Shown here piece by piece: positions 5,421-7,816 of a stretch of DNA of 7,816 bases. A program made the translations under genes and the position numbers. The stretch spans positions 1 through 7,816 of the forward strand of contig CALVVP010000033.1 of assembly GCA_944363895.1 (NCBI GenBank). Reading direction: 5' to 3'. The notes below the pieces were generated by a model. It searched no databases. It was not told where the DNA came from and saw only the letters and a list, made by a program, of their open reading frames with translations. The stretch is from an uncultured Bacilli bacterium. GTDB taxonomy: Bacteria > Bacillota_I > Bacilli_A > RF39 > UBA660. The stretch's first letter is position 1; every line of letters starts with the position of its first letter.

Positions 5421-5446
5421 TTTTTCCGAAACATTTTTACACTATC
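5421..5446 (-). repeat. Right terminal inverted repeat, 26 bp
   Basis: An exact reverse complement of 5084-5109; it ends directly at the second AATCAAAA copy. Confidence 0.95.
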
Positions 5447-5454
5447 AATCAAAA
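5447..5454. repeat. Target-site duplication, right copy (AATCAAAA)
   Basis: Eight bases identical to 5076-5083, abutting the right inverted repeat. The pre-insertion site would read through one AATCAAAA copy, from the terminator straight towards the promoter of the DUF1292-like gene. Confidence 0.85.
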
Positions 5455-5461
5455 ATAATCC

Positions 5462-5490
5462 TTGTTTTTTTATTATTTATGTGATATGAT
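5462..5490 (+). promoter_or_regulatory. Promoter for the DUF1292-like gene
   Basis: TTGTTT at 5462-5467, a 17-base spacer and TATGAT at 5485-5490, with TG one base upstream of the -10. It lies wholly outside the mobile element, only 8 bases from the duplicated target, so the insertion left it intact. Confidence 0.6.
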
Positions 5491-5516
5491 TTAATTGTAG
5501 ATTGGAGATGGTTAAT

Positions 5517-6071
5517 TTGGCAAGAAAGATTAAAAATTTAACTAATGACTTTACAGATGTTGAAGTAATTAGATATTTTATCAATAATGATACTGAATAT
5601 TTAATCTATTCTTTAAATGAAATTGACGAATCTGGATATACTAAATTATATGCTTCTAAAATAATCGGAACGAAAGCTTGTATAATTACTGATAATGATG
5701 AATGGACTTTAATCAAAGAAATAATTAAAGAAATAGTAAGGAATAATCGTGATGGAAGTGAATTACATATTATTGATTTAGATGAAGATGGTTTAAATGA
5801 TATTGTCTTACAAGATACAAGAGTATTTAAGTTACAAGGCAATTTAGTTAATTTATTGTCGGATAATAAAAATGTCAAAGAAAAAGTTAAGGTTGTTCCT
5901 GAAGAAGAGATTAAAGATGAAGAAATTGAAGAAGTTTCTTTAGATTATGAAGAATTATATAAAGAACAATTAGAAAAGAATAAAGAATTAGAAACAGAAA
6001 TAGAATCTTTAGAAGAACAAATCGATAAATATAAAGAACTAATTGATAAAATAAAAGAAATAGTAGAATAA
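5517..6071 (+). CDS. DUF1292-like protein with acidic coiled-coil tail
   Basis: A 184-residue protein with three parts. Residues about 12-78 match the DUF1292 (YrzB-like) pattern: EYLIYSLNE, then LYASKI, then an acidic turn before EWTLIKEIIKEIV. Residues about 80-118 hold D88-L-D-E-D-G-L-N-D96, a DxDxDGxxD stretch reminiscent of calcium-binding loops, followed by strand-like segments; with a single copy this may be chance. Residues about 121-184 are a Glu/Lys-rich heptad region, a clear coiled coil suggesting oligomer or scaffold behaviour. DUF1292 proteins have no firmly known function. The start chosen is TTG 5517, since GGAG at 5504-5507 is 9 bases upstream, whereas ATG 5508 touches the GGAG and TTG 5502 lacks any site. 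Classic yrzB sits beside ruvX and ireB and lacks this tail, so the setting here is atypical. Confidence 0.7.
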   Translation: MARKIKNLTNDFTDVEVIRYFINNDTEYLIYSLNEIDESGYTKLYASKIIGTKACIITDNDEWTLIKEIIKEIVRNNRDGSELHIIDLDEDGLNDIVLQDTRVFKLQGNLVNLLSDNKNVKEKVKVVPEEEIKDEEIEEVSLDYEELYKEQLEKNKELETEIESLEEQIDKYKELIDKIKEIVE

Positions 6072-6092
6072 CAACTACTATTTTTATTTTTT
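6058..6092 (+). terminator. Terminator overlapping the DUF1292-like gene's stop
   Basis: AAATAGTAG (6058-6066) pairs with CTACTATTT (6075-6083) across an 8-base loop that contains the TAA, then a T-rich tail. No convincing promoter lies between it and the next gene 30 bases on, so it may be a partial terminator that tunes expression downstream. Confidence 0.7.
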
Positions 6093-6121
6093 ATTACATA
6101 AAATTAATTGAGGTGAATATA

Positions 6122-7000
6122 TTGAAAAATACGATCAATTATTATTATAATTTGAATGTAAGCATTATTCACCAAAAAGAAAAGAATTATTATTTTAAAA
6201 TCGATAACACAAATTATCTTTTATTAAAATATGATAATATTGTAGAGCTAGATGATATTTATAAATTAAACAATTATTTAAGTCAAATTTTACCTGTTCA
6301 TAGAATAATTTTAAATATCAATAATGAAATAATTACGAAAATTAATGATAACAATTATATATTATTACAATTATTTATTAATGATAAAGTCGATTTAAAT
6401 AAGATAATTGAATTAAATAACATTAATATACCTTACAATTTTGCAAAACTAAGACGCGATGATTGGTCATTGTTATGGACTAATAAGGTTGATTATTTAG
6501 AATATCAATTAAGCCAAATTGGTAGAAAATATCCGTTGATTCGTGATAGTTTTAACTATTATATTGGTTTAGCCGAAAACGCCATTATTTTAGTCAACAA
6601 TACTGATAAAAAAAATATCAATTTAAGTCTATCACATCGCCGAATCAGTAATAATGCTTTTGATTTATATAATCCTTTAAACATAATAATTGATGTAAGA
6701 ATTAGAGATATATGTGAATATTTTAAATATTGTTTTTTTAATGGTATTGATATTAGCCAAGAACTAGAATTGTTTTTAAATTATAATCGTTTAGATATTA
6801 ATGAAGGAAAGTTGTTTTTAGCGAGGATGCTTTTTCCTACTTATTATTTTGATTTATATGAAAAAATCATCGACAATGAAATCGATGAAAGAGAAATAAA
6901 AAAGATTACTATTAAAGCTGATAACTATGAAAAAATATTAAAACAGATATATTATCATTTTAAAAATAATCAATTAAATATTGAATGGTTGGAACATTAA
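6122..7000 (+). CDS. Divergent APH/CotS-like protein lacking the catalytic Asp
   Basis: A 292-residue protein rich in Asn, Ile, Tyr and Lys. The overall plan recalls the aminoglycoside-phosphotransferase/CotS kinase fold. An N-terminal beta-rich lobe contains YYFKIDNTNYLLLKY, and a helical lobe holds DDWSLLWTNKVDYLEYQL. The position of the catalytic HGDxxxxN loop reads H172-R-R-I-S-N-N, and a metal-binding-like Asp (IID191VRIRD) follows 19 residues later, the usual spacing. The replacement of the loop Asp by Arg suggests a pseudokinase or a non-kinase role. The family call is by pattern and tentative; in this setting a spore-coat job is not implied. TTG 6122 is chosen because GAGGTGA (6110-6116) is its ribosome-binding site; the in-frame GTG at 6113 is part of that site. 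Its stop overlaps that of the convergent NifU-domain gene by four bases. Confidence 0.75.
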   Translation: MKNTINYYYNLNVSIIHQKEKNYYFKIDNTNYLLLKYDNIVELDDIYKLNNYLSQILPVHRIILNINNEIITKINDNNYILLQLFINDKVDLNKIIELNNINIPYNFAKLRRDDWSLLWTNKVDYLEYQLSQIGRKYPLIRDSFNYYIGLAENAIILVNNTDKKNINLSLSHRRISNNAFDLYNPLNIIIDVRIRDICEYFKYCFFNGIDISQELELFLNYNRLDINEGKLFLARMLFPTYYFDLYEKIIDNEIDEREIKKITIKADNYEKILKQIYYHFKNNQLNIEWLEH

Positions 7001-7227
7001 TTAATATTAATAACTTCTTTAACACTAGGTACTTCGCTTTTAATAGCTGCTTCGATACCTTCTTTTAAAGTTAAATCTAACATATGACAATTAGCGCATG
7101 CTCCTGTCATTTTGATATAAACGATATTATCTTCGTATTTAATAAATTCAATATCGCCACCGTCATTAATTAAAAAAGGGCGTAAATGTTCAATAATATC
7201 GATAATTAATTCTTTTTCGTTTTGCAT
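6997..7227 (-). CDS. Stand-alone NifU C-terminal-domain Fe-S protein
   Basis: A 76-residue protein equal to the NifU C-terminal domain (Nfu type), which binds a [4Fe-4S] cluster, typically shared by two subunits, and passes it to target enzymes. The chain shows an N-terminal helix ending in RPFLINDGGDIEF, with the conserved DGGD at 22-25, a beta strand, and the cluster motif C44-A-N-C47 in TGACANC. It then runs on as LDLTLKEGIE and a final strand. Length and motifs are complete, with no N-terminal A-type domain, as in small Nfu proteins of Firmicutes. On the minus strand GGTGAG (complement of 7233-7238) sits 5 bases from the ATG. It converges on the kinase-like gene with overlapping stops and no terminator between, so antisense read-through from either side is possible. 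SUF genes are not in view. Confidence 0.93.
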   Translation of the reverse strand: MQNEKELIIDIIEHLRPFLINDGGDIEFIKYEDNIVYIKMTGACANCHMLDLTLKEGIEAAIKSEVPSVKEVININ

Positions 7228-7245
7228 TTTTTCTCACCAAGAAGT

Positions 7246-7274
7246 ATTATATATTAGTTTTAAAATTAAGTAAA
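7246..7274 (-). promoter_or_regulatory. Promoter for the NifU-domain gene
   Basis: On the minus strand TTTACT (complement of 7269-7274), a 17-base spacer and a perfect TATAAT (complement of 7246-7251). The -35 nearly meets the upstream part of the oppositely directed S1-gene promoter, so the two may interfere. Confidence 0.65.
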
Positions 7275-7292
7275 GTGTTTTTAATTAAAATG

Positions 7293-7301
7293 TGATATAA
7301 T
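7293..7301 (+). promoter_or_regulatory. Extended -10 promoter for the S1-domain gene
   Basis: TGATATAAT at 7293-7301 is an ideal extended -10. No recognisable -35 is found 16-18 bases upstream, which an extended -10 can tolerate. Transcription would begin near 7308, at the AGAGGTG ribosome-binding site, giving an unusually short leader. Confidence 0.6.
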
Positions 7302-7319
7302 TGTACTAGAGGTGTATCT

Positions 7320-7679
7320 ATGGCAAAATATACAAAAGGAAAAATAGTGGAAGGTGTCGTTACAGGAATTGAATCTTATGGTATTTTTGTTTCTTTAGAT
7401 GAATTTTATAGTGGATTAATTCATATTTCTGAAATATCGAATGGTTTTGTTAAAAATATACATGATTATGTTAATATTGGCGATACTATATATGTGGAAA
7501 TAATTGGTGTTAATGATGATGAGTGTCATTTAAGTTTAAGTATTAAAAACATAAATTATAAAAAAAGAAATCCTACAAGAAGAAAGAAGATAGTAGAAAC
7601 AAGTTTGGGTTTTAAGACCTTGGCTTATAAATTACCAATTTGGATTGACGAAAGTTTGAAAAAAATGGAAAAAAAATAA
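7320..7679 (+). CDS. cvfD: S1-domain RNA-binding regulator, CvfD/GSP13 type
   Basis: A 119-residue protein. Residues 5-75 are one S1 RNA-binding domain: GKIVEGVVTGIESYGIFVSLDE, then GLIHISEIS, a VGDTI-like segment (NIGDTIYVEII) and HLSLSIK, in the usual order. A basic linker (YKKRNPTRRKK) follows. The tail TSLGFKTLAYKLPIWIDESLKKM matches the C-terminal signature 'GF-x-x-L-x-x-x-L-P-x-W-I' of the CvfD/YugI (GSP13) family, which distinguishes it from the S1 domains of ribosomal protein S1 or YabR. Family members bind RNA or ribosomes and regulate gene expression after transcription, including under stress. ATG 7320 has AGAGGTG (7308-7314) 5 bases upstream. It is divergent from the NifU-domain gene and ends 8 bases before the tRNA promoter, with no terminator. 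Confidence 0.88.
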   Translation: MAKYTKGKIVEGVVTGIESYGIFVSLDEFYSGLIHISEISNGFVKNIHDYVNIGDTIYVEIIGVNDDECHLSLSIKNINYKKRNPTRRKKIVETSLGFKTLAYKLPIWIDESLKKMEKK

Positions 7680-7687
7680 AAAAGTTC

Positions 7688-7717
7688 TTGACAAACTAAC
7701 TAATTAAATGATATAGT
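7688..7717 (+). promoter_or_regulatory. tRNA-Val promoter
   Basis: TTGACA at 7688-7693 (perfect), an 18-base spacer and TATAGT at 7712-7717, with TG one base upstream. Transcription would start near 7724, about 15 bases before the mature tRNA. Confidence 0.8.
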
Positions 7718-7738
7718 TAAATACGTCCACAGGTATTT

Positions 7739-7815
7739 GGGCGATTAGCTCAGTTGGTTAGAGCACCTGCCTTACAAGCAGGGGGTCATAGGTTCGAGTC
7801 CTATATCGCCCACCA
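7739..7815 (+). tRNA. tRNA-Val (UAC anticodon)
   Basis: A full cloverleaf is visible. The acceptor stem GGGCGAT (7739-7745) pairs perfectly with ATCGCCC (7805-7811), with the GCTC/GAGC D-stem. The CCTGC/GCAGG anticodon stem holds loop CTTACAA with anticodon TAC at 7773-7775. The ATAGG/CCTAT T-stem carries TTCGAGT, followed by discriminator A and an encoded CCA. It reads GUA and related valine codons. The window ends one base later; further tRNAs may follow in a cluster. Confidence 0.97.
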
Positions 7816-7816
7816 T

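Larger units (their letters stand above)
5084..5446. mobile_element. MITE-like non-autonomous transposable element (363 bp)
   Basis: The ends are perfect 26-bp inverted repeats (5084-5109 and 5421-5446) starting GATAGTGTAAAAATG. Both are abutted by the same 8-bp direct repeat, AATCAAAA, which is the hallmark of an insertion. At 363 bp it is too short for an active transposase. Its minus strand keeps a 49-codon frame near the right end and an out-of-frame piece that stops exactly at the left repeat, as expected if the middle of a transposase gene was deleted. Several internal hairpins are present: AAGAAATA at 5175-5182 with 5206-5213, AAACTAT at 5239-5245 with 5260-5266, and the larger one at 5357-5410. 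An 8-bp duplication and ends containing GTGTAAAAA are compatible with the IS256 family, less so ISL3 or ISLre2; this is inference. It lies just after a terminator and before the DUF1292-like gene's promoter, disrupting neither. It accounts for most of the 445 bases without an ordinary gene. Confidence 0.9.

Noticed and set aside
5068..5467. Ancestral promoter split by the element (TTGACA at 5068 joined to downstream sequence)
   Set aside because: Removing the element and one target copy puts TTGTTT, not a -10 sequence, 17 bases from the TTGACA.
5057..5501. CRISPR array or clustered repeats in the 445-base gap
   Set aside because: The only repeats are one inverted pair and one direct 8-base pair, with no regular spacing; the transposable-element reading explains them all.
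5606..5878. Minus-strand frame opposite the DUF1292-like gene
   Set aside because: Ser/Leu/Ile-rich shadow of an acidic, Lys/Glu/Asp-rich forward frame; no ribosome-binding site.
7739..7815. tRNA 3' end as an integration (att) site
   Set aside because: The window stops one base after the CCA and no repeat of the tRNA 3' end is seen elsewhere in it.

Overview
This window is strongly A+T-rich and gene-dense, and reads like the chromosome of a low-GC member of the Bacillota, possibly an uncultured Bacilli/Erysipelotrichia-like lineage close to the Mollicutes. The supporting evidence is Shine-Dalgarno-led genes with many TTG/GTG starts, TATAAT-type and extended -10 promoters, U-tailed hairpin terminators, a CvfD/GSP13-type S1 protein and a DUF1292-like protein. 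TGA is used as a true stop: two TGA stops sit exactly at tightly coupled gene starts, and tryptophan is read from TGG. The Mycoplasma code is therefore not in use. No gene identifies the species.

Layout, left to right. (1) Positions 1-335 hold the tail of an unidentified gene, a strong terminator, a 34-residue single-span membrane peptide and two partial direct-repeat copies; this looks like a rearranged patch. (2) 336-1393 carries a short-chain dehydrogenase that has lost its NAD(P)-binding half, then a complete membrane-anchored flavodoxin and a terminator. (3) 1509-3702 is a tightly coupled pair: a COG2509-type FAD-dependent dehydrogenase with a cysteine cluster, and an unrecognised 269-residue protein. 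(4) 3737-5068 has a near-consensus promoter overlapped by a perfect palindrome, a membrane-anchored protein with two thioredoxin domains (both CGYC), an overlapping PH-like-domain gene, and a terminator that overlaps its stop codon.

(5) 5084-5446 is a short non-autonomous transposable element. It has perfect 26-bp terminal inverted repeats and an exact 8-bp duplication of the target (AATCAAAA) directly outside both ends. Inside, on the minus strand, are a 49-codon reading frame with a good ribosome-binding site and a separate out-of-frame segment ending precisely at the other inverted repeat. The two look like the head and tail of a transposase with its middle deleted. A nested hairpin covers the ribosome-binding site of the head fragment. 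This element is the least-described item in the window and the best candidate for follow-up.

(6) 5462-7000 encodes a DUF1292-like protein with a long acidic coiled-coil tail, then a divergent APH/CotS-like protein that lacks the catalytic aspartate. (7) On the minus strand a 76-residue NifU C-terminal-domain protein converges on it with overlapping stop codons, and is divergently transcribed from a CvfD/GSP13-like S1 RNA-binding protein. (8) The window ends with a tRNA-Val(UAC), complete with encoded CCA and its own TTGACA promoter.

Functionally, four genes suggest thiol, flavin and Fe-S redox work (flavodoxin, FAD dehydrogenase, tandem thioredoxin, NifU domain). They lie in separate transcription units, so nothing in the sequence shows that they act as one pathway.
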